A DNA stretch of 64,000 bases from Saprospiraceae bacterium (GCA_016719855.1 JADJYH010000024.1:1-64000); one strand, 5' to 3'; positions 1-9,361 are shown, numbered from the stretch's first letter. The notes: generated by a model from the sequence alone, not told the origin. Made by a program: numbers and translations.

Positions 1-491
1 CAGCGTGTCGAAAACGATCCAGTAGAGCCAACTTTCGAGCACTTTTTTGATGGTCAGAAGCGTGGCGATGACCGAAAACGCCGTGATGAACGCGTCGGCG
101 TAGGGGAACGAGGTGGGCGTGAATTTTGAACAAAAACCCAACGACAGCGTGAGCGCCAGCCCTGCAATCGTCAAGAAAAATGGGAACGAAGCGGCCAGCG
201 GTGGATGTGCAGCGCCTCCTTTGTTTGTCCGCCCGACCTCCAAGCGTACAGCCCCCACACACCCATTGCCACGTAAAAAACTTGCAACAGGCCATCCACC
301 CAGAGGTTGTAGCTTGTAAAATCGGCCCAAGCCCAGAGGCCGCTACTCACGATGCCGAATGCCCAGCACCAAGCATTTTCACGGGCAGCCAGCCAAACGT
401 AGGCGAGCGCCGTGAACGTGATGACCCAGTCGAGCAGCGACTGGGATTGGATTTGCTGCGCAAAGGCGGACAGAAGCTGTTGTAGTTCCAA
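1..491 (-). CDS. pnuC: PnuC-type nicotinamide riboside transporter, partial and frameshifted
   Basis: Membrane transporter of the PnuC family, which takes up nicotinamide riboside or a related vitamin for NAD synthesis. The first 106 codons from the ATG at 491 hold hydrophobic helices rich in Trp and the family-like stretch FTSYNLWVDGLLQVFY. That frame stops at 171, but the next frame continues from about 185 to the window edge with further helices and the typical PnuC segment SFPYADAFITAFSVIA, then ESWLYWIVFDTL. One base appears to be missing near 183-190. The C-terminus lies beyond position 1. Family recognition is good; the exact substrate is inferred. The gene is divergent from the secreted protein at 761. 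Confidence 0.8.
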
Positions 492-760
492 GGTTTTTAC
501 CGATTGATTGGCACCAAAAAATAAAGTACACGCAGTGTGTTTTTTGCAAATATGAAAGTTCGTTCTTATTTTGTGGCCGAAAGTAACGCTGCTATTTGAT
601 TTCCTTGCGCTATTTCCTTTTCTGAAGACCGTGGCAAGGACGGATTAAACTACACATTTACTGGATTTTTCCATGAAACAAAATACCCTCGAAAAGGTAT
701 AACCATCGTATTTGCACCTTTTGCAACAAAATATTTTTCACACTCAGAAATCGAACACCA

Positions 761-3375
761 ATGAGAATTTTGACACTCATCACCTCCTTAATTTTAGCCT
801 TTGTTGGCTTCGTCAATGCCCAGTGCGACCTGTCTGTGCTTGAGGTCATCAACTCGCCGGGCCAGGTGCTCTTAGCCGACGAGGAATGCACCGATGCCCA
901 GGGCTGGACGCACTACTACAACAGCACGAGCAACCGCATCCTGCTCTCCATCAAAAAAAATGGCCAGGACATCGGCTCCATTGACCTCGGCATGAGCGTG
1001 AAAGCAGGAACCCTGCCCACGTTCAACACGGGTGGCTTCAACCTCTCCGGCGCCGATTATATTGACAACGAAATCTGGATTGTGTCCAACCGTTTTTGGC
1101 AAATCACTGGGGCAAACACAATCGCCTCCCCGTTCAAGTTCGATACTACCTATCGAACGTGGACGTCTCGGACATTGCCCAAACCGTGGACGACTTCGGC
1201 TATCTGGTTGACCAGCCCGAAGACCTCTACATGTTCACCGTCGGCAATGCAGGCGGCTTGTACCCGCTGGCCACTTCCACGCAGCCTTTCAATGCCATTT
1301 ATACCCTCTACGATATGTTCCCCGGCGGCCAACCCGATTGGACGAGCGGCTCGTTCAATGGCTTCCCCTACGGCGAGATTACTGCTCAAACGCTTGACAT
1401 CGGTGGCGGCGCAGGGTTCCTCATCTTCCAGAGCAGTGACCCGCTGACCATCTCCGGCAACATCTCCCGGCCCAGCGGCAGCCCAGTGCCAGACGTGGAC
1501 GTGCAAGCCGCTTCCATCAGCATGGACGTGACGGACAACAACGGCGACTACAGTTGCGGCTCCCTCCTCTCCGGCTCCGACTATGAGGTAGTGCCACACA
1601 AGGACATCAACCACGGCGAGGGCATTACGGTAGTGGATTTGATTGCCATTGCAAGGCACCTGAACGGCAGCCAGCCGCTCACCGACCCCTACCGGCTCAT
1701 CGCTGCCAATGCCAATGCGGACACCATCATCACGTTCACCGACCTGACGACCATCAGAGACGTACTGTTTGGCAACGCACCCAATTTCCCCAACAGCACC
1801 TCTTGGCGCTTTGTGCCAAAAAACTACGTGTTCCCCACGCCAACGCACCCGTTCACGCCCCAGTTTCCTGAGCGCATCCTTGCACCAAACCTTCAAGACA
1901 GCCTCTTCAACCAGGATTTTTTTGGGGTAAAAATTGGCGATGTGGCCGACCCGTCCACTGCTGCACCACCCGCCCTCAACACTACTTTTTTACTCGGAGA
2001 TGCCAACGCCTGCAATGCTGGCGACACAGTCGTTTTCAACCTAACGGTTGAAGATTTCCAGAACATCCGGGGCTTCCAGTTCACCCTCGAATGGGACGCC
2101 AACGTACTTGATTTTCTATCTGCCGCTAATTTCAACCTTGTTGGTTTCACCAACAACAGCATTGGCCAAGCCGCCGCAGGCAATGGCAAGTTGAGCTTCA
2201 TCTGGGTCAACTCCCAAGCGTCGTCGGGCATCACTGTATCCGATGGAAGTGCCATTTGCCAGCTAAGATTCGTGGCAAGCGGTTCCATTGGCAGCAACAC
2301 CCCGCTTAGTTTCACGGGGTCTGTCACCGACATGCTGGTCGTTCACCAAAACCTGACCCAAGTGATACCGAGCGGCGTACCTGGCAGCTTCATCATTGAC
2401 AACACTTCCACCATTTCGGCCTCGGCTTTTGTGCAAACCACAAGCTGCATCGGCCCGGCCACGGGTGCTATTGACCTGACCGCCACAGGTGGAACAGGTG
2501 GCCTCAGCTACCTTTGGAGCAATGGCGCTACCACACAGGACATTTTCAGCCTGACCGCCGACACCTACACGGTGACCATTACCGATGCCTCCGGCAATTG
2601 CCCGTTGGTCCAATTTTACGAGGTGACACCCCCAGCGCCGATGGAGGTTGGCGCACAGGTGTTCGACATGTCGTGCGCCTTCGTGGCCGATGGTGCTATC
2701 GAACTGACCATCACGGGCGGCGAGGCACCGTTCAGCTACCTCTGGAGCGATGGCAGCGCTACCCGCATCAATGACGACCTCTATCAGGGCATTTACACCG
2801 TGACCGTGACCGACGGTGCGGGCTGCACTTCCACGGCCAGTTTTGTGGTCGAAAACCCTGGGCCGATTACGCCAGTAGTGGCGGTGACCAACGCCTCGTA
2901 CATGAACACCTCCAACGGTTCCGTCATCATTTCGGCGGTGAACGGGAGCGCTGGGCCGTTCAGTTTCCTCTGGAACAACGGCGCTACCACCCAGTCGCTG
3001 ACGAATATCCCACCCGGCGACTACGTGGTGACCATCACCGACGGCGTTGGTTGCCAGCACGTTTTTGGTTACGAAGTGTACGGCCTGTTCACTGGCACGG
3101 TGGAGGCTGGCAGCGACCTGACGGCGGTGGAAGTTTACCCCAACCCTGTGTTGGCAGGCGAGTCTTTCAGGCTTGTTTTTTCGGTAAAAAAAGCGGGAAA
3201 AATCAGGGCGACCATCGTTGCTCCAAATGGAAAAATGGTGGCTCGTGAGCAGTTCAACGTCCAATCAGCACAATCGGCCCAGTTCATGGAAGCGCCAACG
3301 GTTAACGGTTTTTACATCGTTCATTTTGAAATGGATGGGCAGGTAGTCGGGCGATTAAAACTGGTGGTTCAGTAG
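761..3375 (+). CDS. Secreted dockerin-cohesin-SprB repeat protein with T9SS sorting domain (frameshifted)
   Basis: Large exported protein of about 871 residues once a single missing base near 1137 is restored (AAG-TTCGA should read about AAGGTTCGA). Order of domains: signal peptide (residues 1-20); an N-terminal domain of unknown function; a carboxypeptidase-regulatory-like beta domain (about 227-285); a dockerin-like pair of calcium-loop segments (about 286-336, EGITVVDLIAIARHLNG and the second IITFTDLTTIRDVLFG); a cohesin-like domain (about 408-545, beginning FLLGDANACNAGDTVVFNL); three SprB repeats (about 560-767, each with LWSNGATT or LWSDGSAT and YTVTITDA-like ends); and a T9SS type A sorting domain (about 787-871, VEVYPNPVLAGESF). 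Expected to be secreted or attached at the cell surface by type IX secretion. Ligand or partner unknown. A terminator follows at 3402. Confidence 0.82.
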
Positions 3376-3401
3376 TCTTTCACCGCCATTCTTCCCATAA
3401 A

Positions 3402-3436
3402 AAGCGAGGCGGCATTGTGCCGCCTCGCTTTTTTTC
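3402..3436 (+). terminator. Rho-independent terminator after the cohesin gene
   Basis: An 11-bp stem AAGCGAGGCGG / CCGCCTCGCTT with a 7-base loop is followed by a run of T. It closes the transcript of the secreted protein ending at 3375. Confidence 0.85.
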
Positions 3437-3444
3437 TTCGCCTC

Positions 3445-3477
3445 CCAATCGTCAGTCGTCACTCGAAAATCGTCAAT
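3445..3477. repeat. Word-repeat run (AATCGTCA type), single arm
   Basis: Degenerate tandem copies of AATCGTCA/GTCGTCA lie just before the 3' end of the ThuA-like gene. No matching 5' arm is visible in this short spacer. The word is the same as in the runs at 5386 and 28363. Confidence 0.6.
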
Positions 3478-3481
3478 CCCC

Positions 3482-4226
3482 TCACTTCTCTTTCCCCGCC
3501 GCCCACAGTATGCCGCCGAGAATGTGTTGCAAGAACATCGGCTCCGAGTACGACTCGGAGGTATGCCCCCGCCCCGTATAAAATGCCCGGCCACCTTGGT
3601 AGTTGTGGTACCAAGCAATGGGGTGGTTGGTGCCATTCTCACCACCCTCGTAGGTCGTTTCGTCGAGTTGGCAAAGCACATGCACATCGGGGTTGAGGCT
3701 TTTGTAATTGTACCATTCATCAAAGCATTTCCAGTCGTTGGGAAGGTGCTTGGTGGAAGCGTGTTTTTTGTCCTTCACCCGAATGATGGCGTCCTGCTGC
3801 TTCGGGTGGCTCTTGAAGTATCCGCCCACGAGCTTGCCGTACCAAGGCCAATCGTACTCCGTATCAGACGCCGCATGGATGCCCACGTAACCGCCGCCAG
3901 ACTTGATAAAGCCCTCAAATGCCTGTTGTTGCTGGTCGTTCAGCACGTTCATGGTCGTGCTCAGGAAAATCACGACGTCGAACTTGGCGAGGTTTGTTTT
4001 GGTGAAAAAAAGTGCTGTCCTCCGTGGCTTCCACCCCGAAATTGTGCTCATTGCCCAGCTTCCTGATAGCCGCAATCCCGTCTGGAATACTGGCGTGGCG
4101 GTAGCCCGCTGTTTTGGAGAAAACCAGCACGTTGAAGCCGTTGCCGTTTTTTAGTACGCCCTTGGGTGGGTGGCAATTCGTGAAAGAGAAGGCGAACAGG
4201 ATGGCGAGGATGGTCAGTTTTTTCAT
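3482..4226 (-). CDS. ThuA-like domain lipoprotein (frameshifted)
   Basis: ThuA-like protein (class I glutamine amidotransferase-like fold, named after a trehalose-utilisation gene), common in Bacteroidota as a periplasmic protein linked to sugar metabolism. The ATG at 4226 gives a lipoprotein signal ending in FTNC. The N-terminal part contains FNVLVFSKTAGYRHASI; the C-terminal part, in another frame, contains FDVVIFLSTTMNVLN, GGGYVGIHAASDTEYDW, HPIAWYHNYQGGRAFYTGRGH and the end FLQHILGGILWAAGK, all typical of the family. The join is at a run of seven T (minus strand, near 4008); removing one T gives a 247-residue protein. Upstream in-frame codons to 4346 lack a signal peptide and are not favoured as start. 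Confidence 0.82.
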
Positions 4227-4334
4227 AAAAAAGTGGTTGGTGAAGGTGATAAGCGAAGGTAGTTTGAATCGAGAGAAAATGAAATTTGCGGTGGGAAAAT
4301 CGAAGTTTCCCACAAGTAATTTTGGGAAGTTTGG

Positions 4335-4342
4335 TATCTTTG
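4335..4342 (+). promoter_or_regulatory. Bacteroidota -7 box (TATCTTTG) of the AbiE-like pair
   Basis: Exact match to TAnnTTTG, 20 bases before the antitoxin ATG. No clear -33 element at the usual spacing, so the call rests on the -7 match and position. Confidence 0.5.
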
Positions 4343-4361
4343 ACAACTAATTTTATGATTT

Positions 4362-4670
4362 ATGGATGCAAGAACGAAGGCGATACCGAATATTTCGGCG
4401 GCATTGTTTTGGGATACCAAAATGGAGCATATCAATTGGAATACCAATGCTCCTTACGTCATAGAACGTGTACTAAGTCGTGGGGCTTGGGCTGATTTTA
4501 AAACCCTGCTTGCATTCTATGGGAAAGAACGAATAACAAACGAAGCCCTCAATCTTCGCTACCTTGATAAAAGGACACTTGCCTTTTGCGCAAGCTATTT
4601 CAATGTTCCAATCGAAAAATTCCGATGCTACACTACTCAACAGTCGAACCCGGGACATTGGAACTACTGA
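4362..4670 (+). CDS. Putative antitoxin, DUF6922-like, partner of the AbiEii-type toxin
   Basis: 102-residue protein with the pattern LFWDTKMEHINWNTNAPYVI followed by an Arg-rich middle and ALNLRYLDKRTLAFCASYF. I recognise this as the small Bacteroidota protein type that precedes AbiEii nucleotidyltransferases and resembles the DUF6922 group; the family name is from memory. It overlaps the toxin start by 46 bases, which argues for translational coupling. Antitoxin function is inferred from the pairing. It probably contacts DNA or the toxin, but no helix-turn-helix could be confirmed by eye. Confidence 0.6.
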   Translation: MDARTKAIPNISAALFWDTKMEHINWNTNAPYVIERVLSRGAWADFKTLLAFYGKERITNEALNLRYLDKRTLAFCASYFNVPIEKFRCYTTQQSNPGHWNY

Positions 4671-5236
4671 AAAAGCTGCAATCCTTGCCTTTTTTGGAAA
4701 AATTCTACTTGGTTGGAGGTACTGCAATAGCGCTCCATCTTGGACATCGAATGTCGGTTGACCTTGATTTGTTTTCATTTGAAGATTTTGAAAGCACCAA
4801 TTTACACGAGAAGCTGTCGGAGAGTTTTGATGAAATGGACCAAGTGATTCAATCTTCAGGTACCTTGCTTTGCTTTTTGAAAGGTATCAAAACGGATTTT
4901 ATCCGGTACAAATATCCACCTCAGTATCCATCTTTTGAAGAGAACGGCATTAGGCTATTGGCCTTGGAAGATTTGATACCGATGAAACTGTCGGCCATCG
5001 CTGGCAGGGGCAAAAAAAAGGATTTTTACGATGTTTATTTTCTGTTGAGGCATTTTCAACTTTCCGAAATGCTGGCGTTGTACGAAGCCAAGTTCCCACA
5101 ATCCTCCGTTTTCCACCTGCTCAAAAGCCTGGTTTATTTTGAGGATGCGGAACCTGATTCAGACCCGATTCTCTTTGAAAAAGCACCTTGGAAAAGCGTC
5201 AAAAAAGCCGTTCAGCAAGCAGTAGGCAAACTTTGA
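4625..5236 (+). CDS. AbiEii/AbiGii-type nucleotidyltransferase toxin
   Basis: 203-residue protein of the AbiEii family, nucleotidyltransferase toxins of type IV toxin-antitoxin systems that can act in phage defence. Visible motifs: FYLVGGTAIALHLGHRMSVD with the GG and the D-x-D metal pair (DLDLF), a later acidic position in LLALEDLIPMKLSAIAGRGKKKDFYD, and a helical C-terminus. The ATG at 4625 is preferred over 4586 because the family begins just before GTLELLKKL. It overlaps the antitoxin and its stop lies 2 bases before the next gene. Target and trigger are not visible in the sequence. Confidence 0.78.
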   Translation: MLHYSTVEPGTLELLKKLQSLPFLEKFYLVGGTAIALHLGHRMSVDLDLFSFEDFESTNLHEKLSESFDEMDQVIQSSGTLLCFLKGIKTDFIRYKYPPQYPSFEENGIRLLALEDLIPMKLSAIAGRGKKKDFYDVYFLLRHFQLSEMLALYEAKFPQSSVFHLLKSLVYFEDAEPDSDPILFEKAPWKSVKKAVQQAVGKL

Positions 5237-5238
5237 CC

Positions 5239-7533
5239 ATGCTCCACCTCCTCGGCATCCGACACCACGGCCCCGGCTCCACCAAAGCCGTCCTCTCAGC
5301 ACTCGAAGCCAACCCGCCCGACTGCCTACTAGTCGAAGCCCCCGCCGATGCTGATGCACTCATCGAGCACATGAACCCGCTGCCCCCCAATCGTCAATCG
5401 TCAATCGTCAATCGCAAATCCCTCACTCCTCCCGTTGCCATGCTCATCTACGACCCCAAGGACTTGGGCCGGGCGAGCTACCTACCCTTCGCCGAGTTCT
5501 CGCCGGAATGGCAGGCCATCCGCTGGGCGCTGGGGCACGGGCTGCCCGTGCGCTTCATGGACTTGCCGATGGACGCCAACTTTGCCCTCGATGAGGCCGA
5601 GCGCCAAAACCCGCAGGCTGCGCTGGGTTTTTTGGAAAAAATGACGCCCGAAGAGCGAGAATTCAGGGCCGACCCGATGGGACACCTTGCACAATTGGCG
5701 GGCTACACCGACAGTGAGCGTTGGTGGGAGGTCATGTTCGAGAGCGCCGGGAACGGGGCGGAGATTTTCGCCGCCATTGCGAAGATGATGGCAGCACTGC
5801 GGGAGGGAACGGAAGAATCGCCACGCACCCTGCTGCGGGAAGCGCACATGCGGCAGGCCATCCGGCAAGCGGGGAAGGACGGGTTCCAGAACATCGCCGT
5901 CGTGTGCGGGGCATGGCACGTGCCAGCGCTCGCCGAGGTGGACAAAATAAAGGCCAGCCACGATGCCGCCGTGCTGAAGGGCATCAAAAAAATCAAGACC
6001 ACTGCCACTTGGATTCCGTGGAGCTACGACCGCCTCACATTCAGCAGCGGCTACCGGGCCGGGGTGGTCTCCCCCGCTTGGTACGAACTCATTTTTTCCG
6101 AAGGAAAACAAGCCGCCACGCACTGGATGGTGAAGGTGGCCATGCTGCTGCGAGCCGAAGACCTTGATGCCAGCTCTGCCCACGTCATCGAAGCCATCCG
6201 ACTGGCGGAGACGCTGGCGACCATGCGGGGACTGGCCTTGCCGGGCATTGACGAGTTACGGGAAGCCGCCGTCACCACCATCTGCGAGGGGGATGCGGAG
6301 AAGCTGCAACTCATTGAAAATAAGCTGATTACGGGTAAAAACGTGGGCAGTGTGCCCGACGACATCCCCGCCGTACCACTCCAAAAGGACATCGAGCAGG
6401 CCGTGAAATCCGCCCGCCTGACCAAGCACTGGGAGAACATAGACGAGGAATGGCTCGGCGCTACTGCCGCTGCTCCGCAGGGCGGCATTGACCTACGGGA
6501 AGAATCCGGGCGGCTGAAAAGCCACCTGCTGCACCGCCTCAACCTGCTCGACATCCCGTGGGGGCGGCTGATGGAATTGAACCGCCACCAATCGGCGGGC
6601 GGTTTCAAGGAGTTTTGGAAAATGAAATGGTCGCCGGAATTTGCCATCCGCATCATCGAAAAAGGGGCTTGGGGCAACACGGTCGAGGAGGCTTGCGTCA
6701 ATTTTTTGGCCAAAAAAACCGCCGAAACCACGGCCCTGCCAGCGCTGACCACGCTCGTGAAGCTGACCCTTAACGCCGATTTGCCAGCGGCTTTTGATGC
6801 CTTGCTCCGCAAATTGGAGAACCTGGCCGCCCTCACCACCGATGTTTACCACCTGATGGACGCCTTGCCGCCGCTGGCGCAAATTGTGCGCTACGGCAAC
6901 ACCCGTGGCACCGACGTACGGGCGGTGGAACTTGTGGTGCAACACCTCGTGCCCCGCATCTGCATCGGACTGCCCGCCGCCGTGTCCAACCTCGATGAGG
7001 ACGCCAGCCGGGAGGCGTTTGAAAAGCTGATGGGGGTAAACCGAGCACTCGGCCTGCTCAACGACCCTGCTTTTTTCGCCCAGTGGTTCGACTGCATCGC
7101 CAGCATCGCCGACAACCTGCGGGTGAACGGCATCCTGACTGGGGCCTGCACCCGCATCTTGTTCGACAAAAAAATAAGGACGGAGGAAGAAACGGCCACC
7201 CGGATGCAATACTCCCTCTCCCAAGCCACGCCACCGCTCGAAGCCGCCCAGTGGCTCGAAGGTTTCCTGCAAGGCAGCGGCCTGCTGCTGCTGCACAACA
7301 CTTCGCTCTGGAACCTCCTCGACGGTTGGGTGGACGGGTTGAACGAGGACATTTTCAGGGACACGCTGCCACTGCTGCGGCGCACGTTTTCCCGCTTCCC
7401 AGCGCCGGAGCGGGAGCGGATGCTGAACCTTGCGAAGCAGGGACAGGTGGTGGAAAAAATTGCGGAAGCGGCTGATTATGAGGAGGTTCGGGCGGGGAAG
7501 GTGGTGGCGTTGGTGCGGCGGTTGTTGATTTGA
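5239..7533 (+). CDS. DUF5682 family protein with a word-repeat insert
   Basis: 764-residue cytosolic protein matching the DUF5682 family by GIRHHGPGSTKAVLSAL, CLLVEAPADADAL, PFAEFSPEWQAIRWAL and VVCGAWHVPALAEV. The HHGPGS and WH motifs recall TraB/ChaN-type proteins, so a hydrolase-like fold is possible, but no activity is established. Homologous genes often sit with MoxR ATPase and VWA genes; the MoxR gene here is 21 kb away. Residues about 50-62 (PNRQSSIVNRKS) are encoded by a run of the AATCGTCA word repeat and interrupt the expected Pro-rich join before PPVAMLIYDPKDLG. The start at 5239 lies 2 bases after the toxin stop. Confidence 0.75.
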   Translation: MLHLLGIRHHGPGSTKAVLSALEANPPDCLLVEAPADADALIEHMNPLPPNRQSSIVNRKSLTPPVAMLIYDPKDLGRASYLPFAEFSPEWQAIRWALGHGLPVRFMDLPMDANFALDEAERQNPQAALGFLEKMTPEEREFRADPMGHLAQLAGYTDSERWWEVMFESAGNGAEIFAAIAKMMAALREGTEESPRTLLREAHMRQAIRQAGKDGFQNIAVVCGAWHVPALAEVDKIKASHDAAVLKGIKKIKTTATWIPWSYDRLTFSSGYRAGVVSPAWYELIFSEGKQAATHWMVKVAMLLRAEDLDASSAHVIEAIRLAETLATMRGLALPGIDELREAAVTTICEGDAEKLQLIENKLITGKNVGSVPDDIPAVPLQKDIEQAVKSARLTKHWENIDEEWLGATAAAPQGGIDLREESGRLKSHLLHRLNLLDIPWGRLMELNRHQSAGGFKEFWKMKWSPEFAIRIIEKGAWGNTVEEACVNFLAKKTAETTALPALTTLVKLTLNADLPAAFDALLRKLENLAALTTDVYHLMDALPPLAQIVRYGNTRGTDVRAVELVVQHLVPRICIGLPAAVSNLDEDASREAFEKLMGVNRALGLLNDPAFFAQWFDCIASIADNLRVNGILTGACTRILFDKKIRTEEETATRMQYSLSQATPPLEAAQWLEGFLQGSGLLLLHNTSLWNLLDGWVDGLNEDIFRDTLPLLRRTFSRFPAPERERMLNLAKQGQVVEKIAEAADYEEVRAGKVVALVRRLLI
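5386..5423. repeat. AATCGTCA word run inside a coding sequence
   Basis: Four near-exact copies of AATCGTCA followed by AATCGCAAATCCCTCAC lie in frame within the DUF5682 gene. Same word as in the spacers at 3445 and 28363. Confidence 0.8.
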
Positions 7534-7534
7534 G

Positions 7535-7720
7535 TTGGCAGTTCGACAGTGGGCAGTGTGCAGTCAGTTCGGCAGTTGTTTAGTCAGCCCCCAGATAGAA
7601 CAGAAAGAGGTGGCAACTTGCGCAAGTTTCCGCCTCTTTCTATTTCTAAGTAAATTTGGACTGTTGGACTTTCAGGCTGCGAACTGACTGCGAACTGCCC
7701 CCTGTCAAACTGCCGAACTT
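7535..7720. repeat. Word hairpin, word about GGCAGTTCG/CAGTCAGTTCG
   Basis: The 5' arm (7535-7580) contains degenerate copies of GGCAGTTCGACAGT; the 3' arm (7677-7720) contains the complementary words GCGAACTGACTGCGAACTGC and AAACTGCCGAACTT. A separate terminator hairpin sits between the arms. Lies between convergent genes. Confidence 0.8.
7602..7641. terminator. Bidirectional terminator between DUF5682 gene and frr
   Basis: The stem AGAAAGAGG / CCTCTTTCT flanks an inner arm with CTTGCGCAAG. It is nested inside the word hairpin and lies between two convergent genes. Confidence 0.75.
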
Positions 7721-7723
7721 TTT

Positions 7724-8284
7724 TCAAACGTGCATCACGTCCTTTTCCTTCACCTCGATGAGGTGGTCAATGGTCTTGACGAACTTGTTCACCAAGTTTT
7801 GGATGCCGTCTTCTTTGTCCTTCCCGGCGTCTTCCGCGTAGCCGTCCTTCACTGCTTTTTTGATGGTGTCGAGTGCTTTGTGGCGGATGCTGCGCACACT
7901 GATTTTGGCTTCTTCTCCAAAATGCTTGGCCTGCTTCACCAAGTCACGGCGACGCTCCTCGGTGAGCGGCGGGATGGTGAGGCGGATGACCTCGCCGTCG
8001 TTCATCGGCGTGATGCCGAGGTTGGCCTCGAAGATGGCGTTCTCGATGGGCCTGAGCATTGATTTCTCCCAAGGCTGTATGACGATGGTGCGGGCATCGG
8101 CGGTGGAAATGCTTGACACTTGGTTGACAGCGGTCATGGTGCCATAGTAGTTGACCGCAAGGTCGTTTAGCAGAGAGGTGGAGGCTTTGCCAGTCCTGAT
8201 TTTGGTAAGTTCGTACTGGAGGTGCTCGACGGCGGCGTTCATGGCCTGCTCGGCGGCGTTCATTAATTCGTTAATGTCTTCCAT
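7724..8284 (-). CDS. frr: Ribosome recycling factor
   Basis: 186-residue RRF, the usual length. It splits post-termination ribosomes together with EF-G. Characteristic segments are LTKIRTGKASTSLLNDLAVNYYG near the N-terminus, VSSISTADARTIVIQPWEKS, NLGITPMNDGEVIRLTIPPL and the C-terminal helix with LVKQAKHFGEEAKISVRSIR. Start ATG at 8284. In many Bacteroidota frr follows pyrH; here the upstream neighbour is a NYN-type gene across a word hairpin. Confidence 0.97.
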   Translation of the reverse strand: MEDINELMNAAEQAMNAAVEHLQYELTKIRTGKASTSLLNDLAVNYYGTMTAVNQVSSISTADARTIVIQPWEKSMLRPIENAIFEANLGITPMNDGEVIRLTIPPLTEERRRDLVKQAKHFGEEAKISVRSIRHKALDTIKKAVKDGYAEDAGKDKEDGIQNLVNKFVKTIDHLIEVKEKDVMHV

Positions 8285-8300
8285 TTTGCGTAGTCTTCTT

Positions 8301-8388
8301 TTTTAGACTTTGAGAAATTAGACTTTAGACGATAGACTATGACAAGGTGCTTCTAAAGTCTAATGTCTCTGGTCTATTATCTAAAAAT
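8301..8388. repeat. Word hairpin, word about TTAGACTTTAGAC
   Basis: The 5' arm (8301-8340) has four copies of TAGAC(T/G); the 3' arm (8351-8388) has the complement in AAAGTCTAATGTCTC and GTCTATTATCTA. The same word is used again at 53641. Confidence 0.8.
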
Positions 8389-9079
8389 TGTAGATCACTT
8401 CCCCTTTTTGTATTTCGATGTCCTTGGTATCCTTCAGTTTCTGAACGATGCGCTCGACATTTCCATGCAGGGAAACTTCTTGACTGTGCAAAAGTATGTA
8501 ATTTTTGAGCGTTGAAATCTCTGCTGGCCGATTTCCCGAACGAATGAGCCGCTTGACGGTCTCCTCTGCGGTGCGGGTGATCAGTTCATCCTCGACCATG
8601 ACGGGCATGCTGTTGTCGTCATCGTCGTCATGGAAATTGTTCATGGAAAACTCGTCCACGAACTCGGGCGGCTTGGTATAGTTCAGGTTGGATTCTTCGT
8701 AAACGGAGCTTTCGTCCTGCTTGCGCTTCACGCGGATGCAGCTACGGCCTGTGGTGTTGATGAAGCTGATGAGGGGGTCAAACTCTGGGTCGTTGGACAC
8801 GACGGCGAACTCCACGTCATCTTCGAGCTTCTGGTGGAGCTTGCCCATGATGAAGGCAATATGATAGTTCAGCTTGCCGCCGCCGGGGTTGTTCACTACT
8901 ATCCAGCGGAGGTTCTTGCCGGAACGTTGCGCTTGGCGCACGAGGGCAAGCGGCACTGTTTCCTGAGTGGATTCGACGAAAATGAAGATTTTGGAAGCAA
9001 CCTTCTCCAGCTTCTTGAACTTGACCTGGAGCAGGTTTTCGTAATCAATGAATAAATATCTGCGGGTTTGAGTGTTCAT
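8381..9079 (-). CDS. NYN/PIN-like domain protein
   Basis: 232-residue cytosolic protein. The N-terminal half has the NYN/LabA-like nuclease pattern: YLFIDYENLLQV (first acidic residue), a middle segment with NYHIAFIMGKL, and FAVVSNDPEFDPLISFINTTG with the SND-x-x-x-x-D signature. A low-complexity acidic linker (DDDDDNS) leads to a C-terminal domain with a predicted winged-helix character (LIRSGNRPAEISTLKNYI). NYN domains are RNase-like folds; the RNA target is unknown. The stop codon lies inside the 3' arm of the word hairpin at 8301-8388. Confidence 0.75.
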   Translation of the reverse strand: MNTQTRRYLFIDYENLLQVKFKKLEKVASKIFIFVESTQETVPLALVRQAQRSGKNLRWIVVNNPGGGKLNYHIAFIMGKLHQKLEDDVEFAVVSNDPEFDPLISFINTTGRSCIRVKRKQDESSVYEESNLNYTKPPEFVDEFSMNNFHDDDDDNSMPVMVEDELITRTAEETVKRLIRSGNRPAEISTLKNYILLHSQEVSLHGNVERIVQKLKDTKDIEIQKGEVIYNF

Positions 9080-9237
9080 GTTTTGAATGGTACCTGTATG
9101 ATTTGTGTGGTGAAGTATTTCGCAGGTTAAAGACTTTTAATTCCCGTTTTCTAGATTTGGACGCTAAAATATGCAAGGAAGGTAATATGTGAAACTTTAT
9201 CTCGATTTTTGTGAAATAAAAGAAAAGCCACAGTTTC

Positions 9238-9245
9238 TATCTTTG
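9238..9245 (+). promoter_or_regulatory. Bacteroidota -7 box (TATCTTTG) of the LysM gene
   Basis: Exact TAnnTTTG match 117 bases before the start of the glucosaminidase gene. A TTTG lies further upstream at 9208, more distant than usual. Confidence 0.5.
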
Positions 9246-9361
9246 CAAAAAAACGGCTGCCACAGGGCAACGGGCAATAGATTTTCCACTGCCACCGTTC
9301 ACTTGCAAAATTTTTTTACATGCAATTTCCACCCAATATCAAATTTCAATTTTATAGCCTC

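Noticed and set aside
492..760. TPP or other vitamin riboswitch upstream of pnuC
   Set aside because: No CUGAGA or other conserved riboswitch core was found on the minus strand in the 269-base spacer.
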